A program made the translations under genes and the position numbers. Below the pieces are notes generated by a model, which saw only the letters and a program-made list of their open reading frames with translations, did not search any database and was not told the origin of the DNA. Positions 9,878 through 18,707 of a DNA stretch of 64,000 nt are shown here, one piece after another. The stretch comes from Corynebacterium choanae (GTDB taxonomy: Bacteria; Actinomycetota; Actinomycetes; Mycobacteriales; Mycobacteriaceae), in the NCBI RefSeq assembly GCF_003813965.1, contig NZ_CP033896.1:2922774-2986773 (forward strand), in the 5' to 3' direction. Numbering within the stretch: position 1 is the first letter of the stretch; every line of letters begins with the position of its first letter.

Positions 9878-10936
9878 TTACTTGACGTAGTTGAGCTGGA
9901 TTTCTTCGATCCAGCTGTCCAGATTGTCGGCAACGAACTTCCAATCAAGTTTTTGTTCTTTGAAGGATTCGGTGAAGGCGATTGCTTCCGCGTTGCCGTC
10001 AGCGATGGCGTCTTTGTTCATTGGTGCGGTAGCGAACTGCTTCGACCAGGCAGCCTGCACTTCCGCAGAACCGAACCAGTCGATGAACTTTTTCGCCTGC
10101 TCTTCGTGTTTGGTGCCGTTGACCAGTGCCACCCCTTGGCGCACCATCGGCACCCCGATTGCCGGATGGGCAGCACTCGTGGTGATCTCATATTGCTTTT
10201 CGCGGGTTACTTTGCCGGCCTGCCACATTTGACCGCAATCAACCTTGCCGGTCTTCATTTGTGCATACAGGTCAGTGCCCTGTTCGGAGCGGACACCGTT
10301 GCCATACCATTGGCTAATGGCATTCCAGCCGTCGTCGCTGATCCCCAGTTTGCCGTTGGGATCCTCGTAGCGGGTCAAAATCCCGGAGATCACCATCTGG
10401 ACGGTGGCACCGCCAAGGGAAGCTGGTACCTCGTAGCGGTTGTGGAATTGTTCTTTTTCCCACAGGTCTGGCCAGTCTTGTGGCATGTCTTCTGGCTTGG
10501 CGAAGGCCGCATCGTTGCACACCAGCATGATGGGTTCGCGGACGATCGGGTAGTACATTTCGGAGGGGTCGACTGCGTCGGCGTCGATCTTGTCAGCCCA
10601 GGCTGGGGTGTACTTTTCCAGCACATCGTTGTCGACGAGTTTTTGGAAGTACACGTCGTTCATGCCGAAGGTGACGTCAGCGATCGGGTTGGCTTTCTCC
10701 GCGAGCAGACGGTTGTACACATCACCGCCGCCCATGTCGACGATCTGCAGGTCGAAACCTTGCTCGGCGGCTTGTTCTTTCAGCCAGTCGCCGCGCCCGT
10801 CGGAGACGGAGTTCGAATAGATGGTGAGGCTTTCGTCCCCGCCACCGGGGTTCACAACCGAGGAACAGGCAGCAAGGGTTCCTGCGGCAAGCAGGGTAGC
10901 GGTGCTGGCGATGAGCAGCTTACGGGGGTGAGCCAT
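9878..10936 (-). CDS. ABC transporter substrate-binding lipoprotein
   Basis: 352-residue extracellular solute-binding protein of the FbpA/AfuA type (family 1-like). A lipoprotein signal peptide ends in the lipobox LAAC with Cys24, so the mature protein is anchored to the outer face of the membrane. The fold continues with SLTIYSNSVSDGRGDWLKEQ, VTFGMNDVYFQKLVDND and a C-terminal NLDSWIEEIQLNYVK. The ATG at 10936 has AGGAG eight bases upstream; an earlier in-frame ATG would add residues before the signal peptide. AfuA-type relatives bind hexose phosphates and FbpA-type relatives bind ferric iron; the GDPD in the operon favours a phosphate ester. Confidence 0.9.
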   Translation of the reverse strand: MAHPRKLLIASTATLLAAGTLAACSSVVNPGGGDESLTIYSNSVSDGRGDWLKEQAAEQGFDLQIVDMGGGDVYNRLLAEKANPIADVTFGMNDVYFQKLVDNDVLEKYTPAWADKIDADAVDPSEMYYPIVREPIMLVCNDAAFAKPEDMPQDWPDLWEKEQFHNRYEVPASLGGATVQMVISGILTRYEDPNGKLGISDDGWNAISQWYGNGVRSEQGTDLYAQMKTGKVDCGQMWQAGKVTREKQYEITTSAAHPAIGVPMVRQGVALVNGTKHEEQAKKFIDWFGSAEVQAAWSKQFATAPMNKDAIADGNAEAIAFTESFKEQKLDWKFVADNLDSWIEEIQLNYVK

Positions 10937-11027
10937 GATGGGTCTCCTAGGGTTGGGTGGCTGGCCGACAGCAGGTGCCCTGGCGGCAGCCAACGTTGTT
11001 GTGGTGCGTTTTGCTGAACAACAGCTG

Positions 11028-11043
11028 TGAACGCGCGTACATG
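11028..11043 (+). promoter_or_regulatory. Candidate regulator operator, left copy
   Basis: TGAACGCGCGTACATG contains the 8-bp palindrome ACGCGCGT with a central CG, the kind of core bound by LacI-family dimers. The exact reverse complement recurs at 11273-11288. It lies 92 bases upstream of the binding-protein start codon. Assignment to the LacI-type regulator at 4641-5669 is inference. Confidence 0.5.
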
Positions 11044-11272
11044 GTTAAAAATAAACCCCTGGAACCGGCTTAGGAAGGGTATTTCCGCATATCAACGCTG
11101 CAGTACCCCCGCTAGATCGCAATCACACCCCATTCCCGGATTGCTTCCCCAGGAGGGTTTGCTGCCAAATTTTGCCCAATCTGGCGGGTGGCGCCAATCC
11201 TTGGAACTCCCCACCAAGGTTCCACTTTCGCCAGCTCAGCGGCACTTTCTTGGCAAAAGTGTAAGCGCGATG

Positions 11273-11288
11273 CATGTACGCGCGTTCA
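11273..11288 (-). promoter_or_regulatory. Candidate regulator operator, right copy (inverted)
   Basis: CATGTACGCGCGTTCA is the perfect reverse complement of the element at 11028-11043; 229 bases separate the two. Two identical sites about 22 helical turns apart would suit repression by DNA looping, as known for LacI-family proteins. Confidence 0.5.
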
Positions 11289-11520
11289 GGCAGGGTGGTG
11301 CGCCATGAAGTGGTGCGAATTCCCACACCCGCACAGCAAGCAGTGTGGTTTTTATTACGTCTCCCATTGCCTCAAATTACCCCCGCCAATAGCCAATGAT
11401 TATGCGATAGAGGCTTCCTTATTTATTTCTGGTGTGCCAAGCCAACACCAAGCGCACTGATCCATGGCACCGAAGACGCAACGATCACTAGAATCCGCCA
11501 AGTGCACAGCACACAGCAAT

Positions 11521-11555
11521 GCCCCCACCTACCGCCAGTAGCGGTAGGTGGGGGC
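11521..11555 (-). terminator. Strong hairpin downstream of pck, probable terminator
   Basis: A perfect 15-bp stem (11521-11535 with 11541-11555) and 5-base loop lies about 95 bases past the pck stop. The T-tract on the pck strand is weak (ATTGCTG), so it may be an imperfect terminator or an RNA-stabilising structure. Confidence 0.55.
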
Positions 11556-11649
11556 AGATTGCAGACCCTGCAACGGGAGGGACCGCGTTTTTTACCCGCC
11601 TTGCCCCAGCAGCACAGCTGCATGCGGGACAAGGGAAGCAGTCACTGGA

Positions 11650-13521
11650 CTACTTGTCGTTTTCCAGATCTTCCTTGATACGGTTGTGTGCTTCCCAGAT
11701 GCGTTCCGGCATATTCGGGAACTGGTTGAGGTGCTCCTCGCGGGAAGCCATTTCCTGCATCCAGCGATCATGATCGATGGTGAGGATAGCGTCCAGGTCT
11801 TCCTTCGAGCCCTTGAAGCCGGTGAGGTTGAGCTCTTCCGCCTTTGGAATATAACCAACCGGGGTCTTGGTGCCTTCCACTTTGCCGTCTTTAAAGTCGA
11901 GCATCCACAGCAGGGCACGCAGGTTATCGCGGTAGCCCGGCCACATATAGCGGCCATCCTCACCACGCTGGAACCAGTTGACGTGAGCGAAGATCGGCAT
12001 CGCCTCGTCGCCGCCCTTTTCCTTCACCTGGTCAAGAATGTTCAACCAGTGCTGGCCATACTTGCCTTCCGGATACGCCATGAATGGCCGCATCGACATC
12101 GGATCGTAGCGCAGCTGGCCGGCAACCCCCTCTGCAGCGGCAGTTGCTTCCGCCCCGAGGGTCAGGCCGTCGTAGACACCTTCAGCTGGATCACGGAAGG
12201 CGCGGATCAGCGGTTCACGGTCGCGGACACGGCCACCAAAGATGATCGCGTCAATCGGCACACCCTGTGGCTCTTCATAGTCAGGGGCAATATTTGGCAC
12301 ATTCGACAAGGTGGTGGTGAAGCGGGAGTTCGGGTGTGCCCACGCGTCTTCCTTCTTGCCGGACTTTTGCTTCTCGACGGGACGGTCAGCGATACGCTCA
12401 CCCTTCCAGTCCAACCAGCCGTCAACATCCTCAGGGAAGTCTGGGGTGAGGCCTTCCCACCACACGTCGTGGGTCTTTTCGTTGTAGGCCACGTTGGTAA
12501 AGATTGCCCCCGTGCCAGGGCCGATTGCCTCAATAGCGGTCGGGTTGGTGTTGGTGTTGGTGTCTGGTGCCACACCGAATGCACCATACTCGGGGTTCAT
12601 ACCGTAGAGACGGCCATCTTCGCCGACCCGCAGCCACACAATGTCGTCACCGTAGAAGTAGACGTTGTAGTCTTCCAAACCTTCTGGTGCCAGGGTCATT
12701 GCCAGGTTGGTCTTGCCGGAAGCCGACGGGAACCCACCGCAGACATAGCGCTTCTCGCCGGTCTTCTTGTTTTCAATGCCGATGAGCATGAACTGTTCAG
12801 CCAAGAATTCACCCGATGCCCAGCCGTCGTAGCAGGCCTGCCGCAGACCGTGCGCAATCTTGCCGAGCAGAGCATTGCCGCCATAGGAGGAACCAAAGTG
12901 AAGGATCGTCCGATCGTCAGCAACGGTGGCGAAGCAACGCTGATCGTTGTCGGTGCCTTGGCCAAGGTTTTCAATGTCACCGGTGACGTGCACGGATCGT
13001 TCGAAGTGTGCTGGATCTTCCAGATCGGAGAGATAGTCGATACCAACCCGTGCCATGCGGATCATCTGCAGGGCAACAGAGCGGTTGTCGGTGAGCTCGA
13101 CACCTGCCGCCCACTTGGCAAACGGGGAGTCCTTCGGGCTCATGAGGTAGGGGAGGACATACATGGTCTTGCCCTTGTATGCGCCCTTCATCTTCTCCAG
13201 CTGGGAAGCCTTAATGGTTTCCGCGTCACGCCAGTTGTTGTAGGCGCCCTTGTCCTCTTCCGAGTGGGTCGCTACCACCGTGCAGGACTCGTTGCGGGCA
13301 GTGTCCTTTGCATAGGAGCGCGAGTAGTAGAGGTTGTCACCTGCTGGCAGCATTTCGCCATCGGCGAGGCAAGCCTCAAGTAGTCGGTCATTGTCCTCCG
13401 CGGTGATGACCTCGATGGCCTCCGGCTCGAGAATTTCTACCCATTCCTTGACGAAGTCGACAATGTGGGAATTGTCTACCCCTGCTGCGGAAAGGATTTC
13501 AGAAACATTTAGATCGGACAC
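11650..13521 (-). CDS. pck: Phosphoenolpyruvate carboxykinase (GTP), divergent active site
   Basis: 623 residues, the usual size for GTP-dependent PEPCK, which converts oxaloacetate and GTP to PEP in gluconeogenesis. Family features: GSSYGGNALLGK (Lys221), FPSASGKTNLAM, GDDIVW (Asp292-293), AHPNSRF, DAIIFGGR and FAHVNWFQRGEDGRYMWPGY. Two positions differ from the classical enzyme: the P-loop has Ser268 where most members have the hyper-reactive Cys (FPSACGKT), and the segment equivalent to AEHMLILG reads AEQFMLIG, replacing a metal-ligand His with Gln243. GTG 13521 has GAAGGGA about nine bases upstream. It is transcribed away from the trp genes; expression control is not visible. Confidence 0.9.
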   Translation of the reverse strand: MSDLNVSEILSAAGVDNSHIVDFVKEWVEILEPEAIEVITAEDNDRLLEACLADGEMLPAGDNLYYSRSYAKDTARNESCTVVATHSEEDKGAYNNWRDAETIKASQLEKMKGAYKGKTMYVLPYLMSPKDSPFAKWAAGVELTDNRSVALQMIRMARVGIDYLSDLEDPAHFERSVHVTGDIENLGQGTDNDQRCFATVADDRTILHFGSSYGGNALLGKIAHGLRQACYDGWASGEFLAEQFMLIGIENKKTGEKRYVCGGFPSASGKTNLAMTLAPEGLEDYNVYFYGDDIVWLRVGEDGRLYGMNPEYGAFGVAPDTNTNTNPTAIEAIGPGTGAIFTNVAYNEKTHDVWWEGLTPDFPEDVDGWLDWKGERIADRPVEKQKSGKKEDAWAHPNSRFTTTLSNVPNIAPDYEEPQGVPIDAIIFGGRVRDREPLIRAFRDPAEGVYDGLTLGAEATAAAEGVAGQLRYDPMSMRPFMAYPEGKYGQHWLNILDQVKEKGGDEAMPIFAHVNWFQRGEDGRYMWPGYRDNLRALLWMLDFKDGKVEGTKTPVGYIPKAEELNLTGFKGSKEDLDAILTIDHDRWMQEMASREEHLNQFPNMPERIWEAHNRIKEDLENDK

Positions 13522-14451
13522 TGATGTTTTCCCTTCTCTGGCCGACGGTGAGCTGCAATATGCTGCGCAACCAAACAAGATGTTGGGTGTCTTGGTATCG
13601 GTTGTGCCACCAAGGGTTGGTGTGCGGATGGTTCACGCCGCAGGTGGTGTGAATGTCGGCCAGCTGTGAAATTTGGTTACCGTGTTCAGAGGTTACCAGA
13701 GACACCCCTAGCCTCAGTTGCAAATTGCAAAACTTTTCCAGCGTTCTACCCAAATAATCGGGGGGAGTTCCCCCACCACCTCCCCCCGCTAACGTCACCG
13801 GCGCCCACCCCCTATTGGTGCGACTATTTTCGCAGATGACATGCTTATTTCAGGTCACAGGCTTACACCGTTGCGGATTTTGTCAGGTTACGCTCGACGG
13901 ATGCGGAAGTAGCTGACAGCTTCACAACTCCACTCCCCCCATTGACAGCATGTTTCACCCCAGAATGCAAGCTTTCCACATGAATCTCACACTGTTATTT
14001 CAACCACAGGATGCGGTGGGTGGTTGGTACTCATGTCGCCGCTGCACACAGCACCGCCGCGACCCTGTTCTTCTTACGGCTGACGGTGCATAACCCCACT
14101 CTGGCATTGCGGGTTGTCTAACCGCAGTCGACTCCCCGCCATCGACCAGCGGTGTCGACGCACGACCCGCACAGGGCACCTGCTAGTTTTGTTACCAGCA
14201 TCATGAACCCTGTGCTGTTGGTTCTCTTCGACTGGTGTTGATGGAATTGGCTTGCTGCCGTTGACCGGGCAGGCACTATAACCACACCAGTGACCACTGC
14301 ACCTGGGTGCAGCACTGGGCATGTGTACTGCCGCAGCGTTGCGCTGCCCAGTGGGGTAGTAGCACCGGGGTTCAAGATCGTGAACATACACGCCGTAGCT
14401 GGCAGCAGATGAGTGCGGTGGCTACGTCTTGCAGAAGGTGATTTTCCTGTT
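13522..14451. other. Divergent promoter region between pck and trpE
   Basis: 930 bases without a credible gene, serving both pck (left) and trpE (right). I see two inverted repeats: C/G-rich arms at 13759-13766 and 13781-13788, and the repeat listed at 14313-14353. I looked for a Trp-rich leader peptide and an attenuator terminator before trpE and found neither. Confidence 0.5.
14313..14353 (+). promoter_or_regulatory. Inverted repeat upstream of trpE
   Basis: CACTGGGCA (14313-14321) is repeated exactly inverted as TGCCCAGTG (14345-14353), 99 bases before trpE. There is no T-tract after it, so it is not a simple terminator; it could be an operator or part of an RNA switch. Function unknown. 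Confidence 0.35.
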
Positions 14452-16113
14452 ATGACCGATGATCAGGTAACAATCCAGCCCGTCTTTGCCGCGGCGACCA
14501 TTGCCCATAGTGCGGATGCGGCCAAGCTGTTTGCTTGGGTGGGCGGCACGAAGTCCACTGACACGGTTCTGCTGGAAAGCGCCGATATTGCTTCGAAAAA
14601 CTCCTTGCAATCCTTGCTGGTGGTGAAGTCTTCCCTGCGAATCACCTGCCGCGGCCAACAGGTCACCGTCACACCGCTGACCCGCTCCGGGGAACACATC
14701 GCTGCCTATCTCGACGGGAAGCTGATAGCTGCTGGTATCAGCAGGAGCACCACCGCCACCGATCTCGCTGGCGGTACAGCACCCTTTGGCCAGGTGTATT
14801 GCTACGATTTCCCCGCTGTAGAGGAAGTCGACGAACGCAAACGGCTCACCGCCACTTCGACGCTGCTGCCGCTGAAACTCCTGCAGCACGACGAGGCGCT
14901 GCGTGACGAGCAGCAGCAATGGCCGCTGATTGCCGGCGGGTTTGCCTTTGACTATCTGGAAACCTTTGAAACCCTGCACGAGGTGCCCCAGCAGGCAAAC
15001 ACCTTCCCCGACTATCAGTTCATGCTCGCGGAGATCGTGATCGGCATTAACTATGAAACCCAGCAGGCTGTTATCCGTGCCACTGGGGTGGATGCATACG
15101 CCGACGAACTCACCGACTCGGTGACCACGCTCGCTGCGAAGTGTGCAGAGTTTGCAGCACAACAACCAGCCACCGAAACCGCCCCGGATGCGTCTTCCAG
15201 CGCTGCACAGAGCGCTGACGATGCATCAATACTGGAAGTGTCGGCCACTATGAGTGATGCCACCTTCTGTGACCATGTGCGGCGGCTGAAAGGTCATATT
15301 GATGCCGGTGACGTCTATCAGGCGATGCCTTCCCGCGGATTCGTCACCACCTGCCCGGATGCGTTTGCCGCCTATGGGCAGTTAAAACTCAGCAACCCCA
15401 GCCCGTACATGTTTTATGTGCGCGGCATCGCCGAAGGGGAAGTGTATGAACTCTTCGGTGCCTCCCCAGAGTCGAGCCTGAAATATTCGGCAGACACCAA
15501 CCAGGTTGAGCTGTATCCTATTGCGGGCACGATGCCCCGCGGGCTGGATGCTTCCGGGCAGATCAATCATGAACTTGATATTCGCGCTGAGTTGGCGTTG
15601 CGCACCGACGCGAAAGAACTCGCCGAACACACCATGCTTGTCGATTTAGCACGCAACGATCTTGCCCGGGTGGCGCGACCTAGAACCCGGCAGGTTGCGG
15701 AATTGTTGAAGGTCGACCGCTATTCCCGGGTGATTCATTTAGTAAGCCGGGTCACTGCCCAATTAAGCGATGATCTTGACGCGCTTGACGCCTATCGGGC
15801 ATGTATGAACATGGGCACCCTCACCGGTGCACCGAAAATCATGGCCACCAATTTGTTGCGTGACACCGAACAGCAACGTCGCGGCACCTATGGTGGTGCA
15901 GTGGGGTATCTCAAAGGCAATGGCGATATGGACACCTGCATTGTGATCCGCTCCGCGTTTGTCACCGGTGGCCAGGCGTTAGTGCAAGCAGGCGCCGGGG
16001 TGGTGCGGGATTCCATTCCGCAGCGGGAAGCTGATGAGTCACTCCATAAGGCGTGGGCGGTACTTGCAGCGCTTGCTGCCGCGCAAGGCAAAACGCTGCA
16101 CGTTACCCGTTAA
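14452..16113 (+). CDS. trpE: Anthranilate synthase component I
   Basis: 553 residues. It converts chorismate to anthranilate with ammonia supplied by TrpG, the first committed step of tryptophan synthesis. The feedback-inhibition motif LLES is at residues 40-43, where Trp binds. The catalytic half has YQAMPSRGF, PSPYMFYVRG, SPESSLKY, YPIAGTMPRG, DARNDLARV-like LVDLARNDLARV, GTLTGAPKIMA and RRGTYGGAVGYL. A low-complexity Ala/Ser/Thr insert near residues 235-265 is variable in the family. ATG 14452 is preferred to one 13 codons earlier because AAGG lies upstream and homology starts after it. It leads the trpE-trpGD unit, 75 bases ahead of trpGD. Confidence 0.97.
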   Translation: MTDDQVTIQPVFAAATIAHSADAAKLFAWVGGTKSTDTVLLESADIASKNSLQSLLVVKSSLRITCRGQQVTVTPLTRSGEHIAAYLDGKLIAAGISRSTTATDLAGGTAPFGQVYCYDFPAVEEVDERKRLTATSTLLPLKLLQHDEALRDEQQQWPLIAGGFAFDYLETFETLHEVPQQANTFPDYQFMLAEIVIGINYETQQAVIRATGVDAYADELTDSVTTLAAKCAEFAAQQPATETAPDASSSAAQSADDASILEVSATMSDATFCDHVRRLKGHIDAGDVYQAMPSRGFVTTCPDAFAAYGQLKLSNPSPYMFYVRGIAEGEVYELFGASPESSLKYSADTNQVELYPIAGTMPRGLDASGQINHELDIRAELALRTDAKELAEHTMLVDLARNDLARVARPRTRQVAELLKVDRYSRVIHLVSRVTAQLSDDLDALDAYRACMNMGTLTGAPKIMATNLLRDTEQQRRGTYGGAVGYLKGNGDMDTCIVIRSAFVTGGQALVQAGAGVVRDSIPQREADESLHKAWAVLAALAAAQGKTLHVTR

Positions 16114-16188
16114 CAGGTCACCGTCCCGGTTGGAACATCACCTGGCAAGACCAGCGAAATCATCATTGAAGAAAGTTGCGTACACGTC

Positions 16189-17973
16189 ATGAATGACCAA
16201 TCCACGCCGACCACACTGCCGGATCGGCCGGTGAAGGTGCTGCTCATCGACAATCAGGACTCGTTTGTTTATAACCTGCTCGACACCTTTGCCGACCAGG
16301 GCTTTGAGTGTGTCGTTTACCGCAACACGGTTTCCGTGGAGCAGGTGCTGGCGACTGACTGTGACCTGATTTGTTTGTCGCCAGGTCCGGCACATCCACG
16401 GGAGGCCGGCAACATGATGGCCATTATCGAGGCGTGTATCTCCCGGGTGCCGATATTGGGTATTTGTCTGGGATACCAGGCGCTGCTTGAACATTTCGGC
16501 GGCAGGGTGATTCCTTGCGGCCCGGTGCACGGCACCACCGATTCGATGTTGTTGACCGATGCTGGGGTGGAGTCTGGGCTTTTTGCTGGGTTGGAAGATC
16601 AGGTTGATCCTGCTGCCTCCTGCACCACCACCCAGCTGGTGCGGGTTGCCCGCTACCATTCGCTCGGCTGCCGCTTCACCCCACCGGGGATTGTGTCACT
16701 GGCTGAATGCGATTCCGAGATCGGACCGGTCACGATGGCTGGAATGACCGTGGATCATATGGCGCTCGGTTTACAATTCCATCCCGAGTCGGTGTTAAGC
16801 CCTACAGGTCCGGCGATCCTCAGCCGGGCAGTGGAGCTGCTGCTCCAGGCAGCGAACACCACTGCTGCTGCGCCGAATAATCAGCCGTCGGTGAGCCAGC
16901 CAGCAGCCCACCCGGTCAATCCGGAATCGTCAGATGATCCACAACTGGCAGCCCAGCAGGCACAAGCCAGTGCGCTGTTGCGGGAGTATCTCACCATCAC
17001 CAAACCGACTGTGGCACAGGCACGCAATGTGTTTGCACCACTGACGAAGGGCTGGTTCTCCGACGCAGAGATCGCTGCCCTGCTCGTCGCAATTAATACC
17101 CGGGGTGCGACTGCGGAAGATATTGCCGGGGCGGCACAGGCGTTTGTTGCCAAAGCAACCCCGCTGCCCACCAGTGGGGAAGGACTGGTCGACTGTTGCG
17201 GCACCGGTGGTGACGGGGCGAAAACCATTAATGTTTCCACCACTGCCGGGCTGCTGGCCGCCGCCATGGGTATTGCAATGGTCAAACACGGCAACCGGAG
17301 TGTGTCGTCACAATCGGGTTCCGCGGACGTGCTGCAAGCCTTAGGCATTCCTCTTGATCTTTCCCCCGAGCAGGCTGCGCAGGCGGTGCGGGAAAACAAT
17401 TTCGCCTTCCTCTTTGCGCCCCGCTACCATCCGGCGATCGCCCATGTAATGCCGGTACGAAAAGCCCTGGCAATCCCTACGATCTTCAATATTTTAGGAC
17501 CCCTCCTTAACCCTGCAGCACCTTCCCTGCAGCTCATGGGTATTGCCGATCCGGCACAAGGCCCGGTCATTATTGAAGTGTTACGCCAGCTTGGGCGGAA
17601 CCGAGCCTTGGTGGTGCACGGCAGTGGTATCGATGAGATTGCGGTGCATGGAGCAACGACCGTGTGGGAGCTGCACGCTGATGGAACAACCAGCTCCTAT
17701 GAGCTCACCCCGGAAGCGTTGGGGTTGGAACGCTACGAACTTAGCGATCTTGTCGGCGGTGACGGGGAAACGAATGCCACCATCACCAAAGCGATTCTGG
17801 CCGGTGACGGTACACCTGCGCAACGAGCTGCTGTCGCCGCCAACACTGGCGCCCTGCTGTATTTAGCTGGTAAAGCCGCCACCCTCGCCGAGGGTGTGCA
17901 GCAGGCTGCTGCCTTTTTAGATAGTGGGCAAGCACTTGCCACCATGGATCTGCTTGCCGGCGCCAACAACTAA
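16189..17973 (+). CDS. trpGD: Fused anthranilate synthase glutaminase / phosphoribosyltransferase (TrpG-TrpD)
   Basis: 594 residues combining two trp enzymes in one chain. Residues 1-220 are the class I glutamine amidotransferase TrpG: DNQDSFVYNL, LSPGPAHP, the oxyanion/nucleophile motif GICLGYQA with Cys93, and FHPES with His198 and Glu200. An Ala/Pro/Gln-rich linker covers about 222-260. Residues from about 263 are anthranilate phosphoribosyltransferase TrpD: GTGGDG (338-343), TINVSTTAGLLAAA, KHGNRSVSSQSGSADVLQAL and NILGPLLNP. The fusion channels glutamine-derived ammonia to TrpE and anthranilate onward. This arrangement is familiar from enteric bacteria; C. glutamicum has separate trpG and trpD. 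No stop or frameshift is seen at the junction. Confidence 0.96.
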   Translation: MNDQSTPTTLPDRPVKVLLIDNQDSFVYNLLDTFADQGFECVVYRNTVSVEQVLATDCDLICLSPGPAHPREAGNMMAIIEACISRVPILGICLGYQALLEHFGGRVIPCGPVHGTTDSMLLTDAGVESGLFAGLEDQVDPAASCTTTQLVRVARYHSLGCRFTPPGIVSLAECDSEIGPVTMAGMTVDHMALGLQFHPESVLSPTGPAILSRAVELLLQAANTTAAAPNNQPSVSQPAAHPVNPESSDDPQLAAQQAQASALLREYLTITKPTVAQARNVFAPLTKGWFSDAEIAALLVAINTRGATAEDIAGAAQAFVAKATPLPTSGEGLVDCCGTGGDGAKTINVSTTAGLLAAAMGIAMVKHGNRSVSSQSGSADVLQALGIPLDLSPEQAAQAVRENNFAFLFAPRYHPAIAHVMPVRKALAIPTIFNILGPLLNPAAPSLQLMGIADPAQGPVIIEVLRQLGRNRALVVHGSGIDEIAVHGATTVWELHADGTTSSYELTPEALGLERYELSDLVGGDGETNATITKAILAGDGTPAQRAAVAANTGALLYLAGKAATLAEGVQQAAAFLDSGQALATMDLLAGANN

Positions 17974-18003
17974 CCATTACCGAGGTAATCTCCACTCAGC
18001 AAC

Positions 18004-18052
18004 ATCCACCGGCTGCCCCGCGAACAAAGGGGCAGGCGGTGGATCGTTTTCT
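18004..18052 (+). terminator. Rho-independent terminator after trpGD
   Basis: Arms 18004-18019 and 18029-18044 pair over 16 bp with a single mismatch around a 9-base loop, followed by CGTTTTCTT. It lies 31 bases beyond the trpGD stop and should end the trpE-trpGD transcript. Confidence 0.8.
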
Positions 18053-18707
18053 TCCGCCTTGCTGGGTGTAGCCAACTGGCGTCCCCCGGCACAACCAGGG
18101 TTTGCCAAGCGGTCGTGTTCTTGACGGGCACTGCACTATTTCACCGGTGCAGGATCCCAGCACCTGCACCATCACTTGTTTATCTTCACGTCCACTATCA
18201 CCTGCACTTTCGCCACAACGAGAAGCGGCGAAATTTCTGCGCACTTTTATCAGCAACGATATATCTGTCCTTTATCGAATAAAGCAGTAAGGGCGCGACG
18301 TGCGTGGCTACTGCTCAGCGGATCTCATCCCAGCCCTCGCGAAGCATCCTTGTTTGCCTATCATGTTTGCCATGATCCCCGCCCCAACACTGAGATGCTA
18401 CTGTCCGATACCTAACGGATGCGTGGGCTGGTGGTGGTTTCATGCGTACCGGTCAATGTGACCGACAGACCCTCCAAGGTCGGGCACTCAGGCAGGACAC
18501 TCTTCCCCCTGATGGTTAAGCGCCTGGCCGTTAGCGGACGTTGGGTGCGTTGCGGATAACGGACGTTGGGTAGCTATTCGAGTCGTTTACAATGAGTGGG
18601 TACAAGTCTGCTGGCGGCAATCGTGGAAATCATCAACACTCCGGAGTTTTCGTTGCTTGCCCTTGCAGCCCTACCGATTGCTCACTGATTGCAAAGGATA
18701 CCGCTGT
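18053..18707. other. Spacer between trpGD terminator and trpCF
   Basis: About 650 bases without a credible gene. It presumably holds a separate promoter for trpCF. A short direct repeat, CGGACGTTGGGT, occurs twice between about 18535 and 18572, roughly 140-170 bases before the trpCF start; it could be a binding site, but nothing more supports this. Confidence 0.4.

Larger units (their letters stand above)
10937..11649. other. Regulatory intergenic region upstream of the ABC operon
   Basis: 713 bases between pck (whose 3' end is at 11650) and the first gene of the ABC operon. It must hold the operon's promoter. It carries a pair of inverted 16-bp elements (11028 and 11273) and a strong hairpin at 11521-11555. 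No credible gene. Confidence 0.6.

Noticed and set aside
9851..11017. 388-codon open frame on the + strand
   Set aside because: Antisense to the substrate-binding lipoprotein gene, which has a lipobox, a ribosome site and operon context.
11548..13383. 611-codon open frame on the + strand
   Set aside because: It is antisense to pck, whose motifs are clear; long antisense frames are normal in such GC-rich genes and this one has no recognisable domains.
14000..14451. Trp leader peptide and attenuator before trpE
   Set aside because: No frame with consecutive Trp codons and no hairpin followed by a T-tract; small frames such as the one from about 14018 contain a single Trp.
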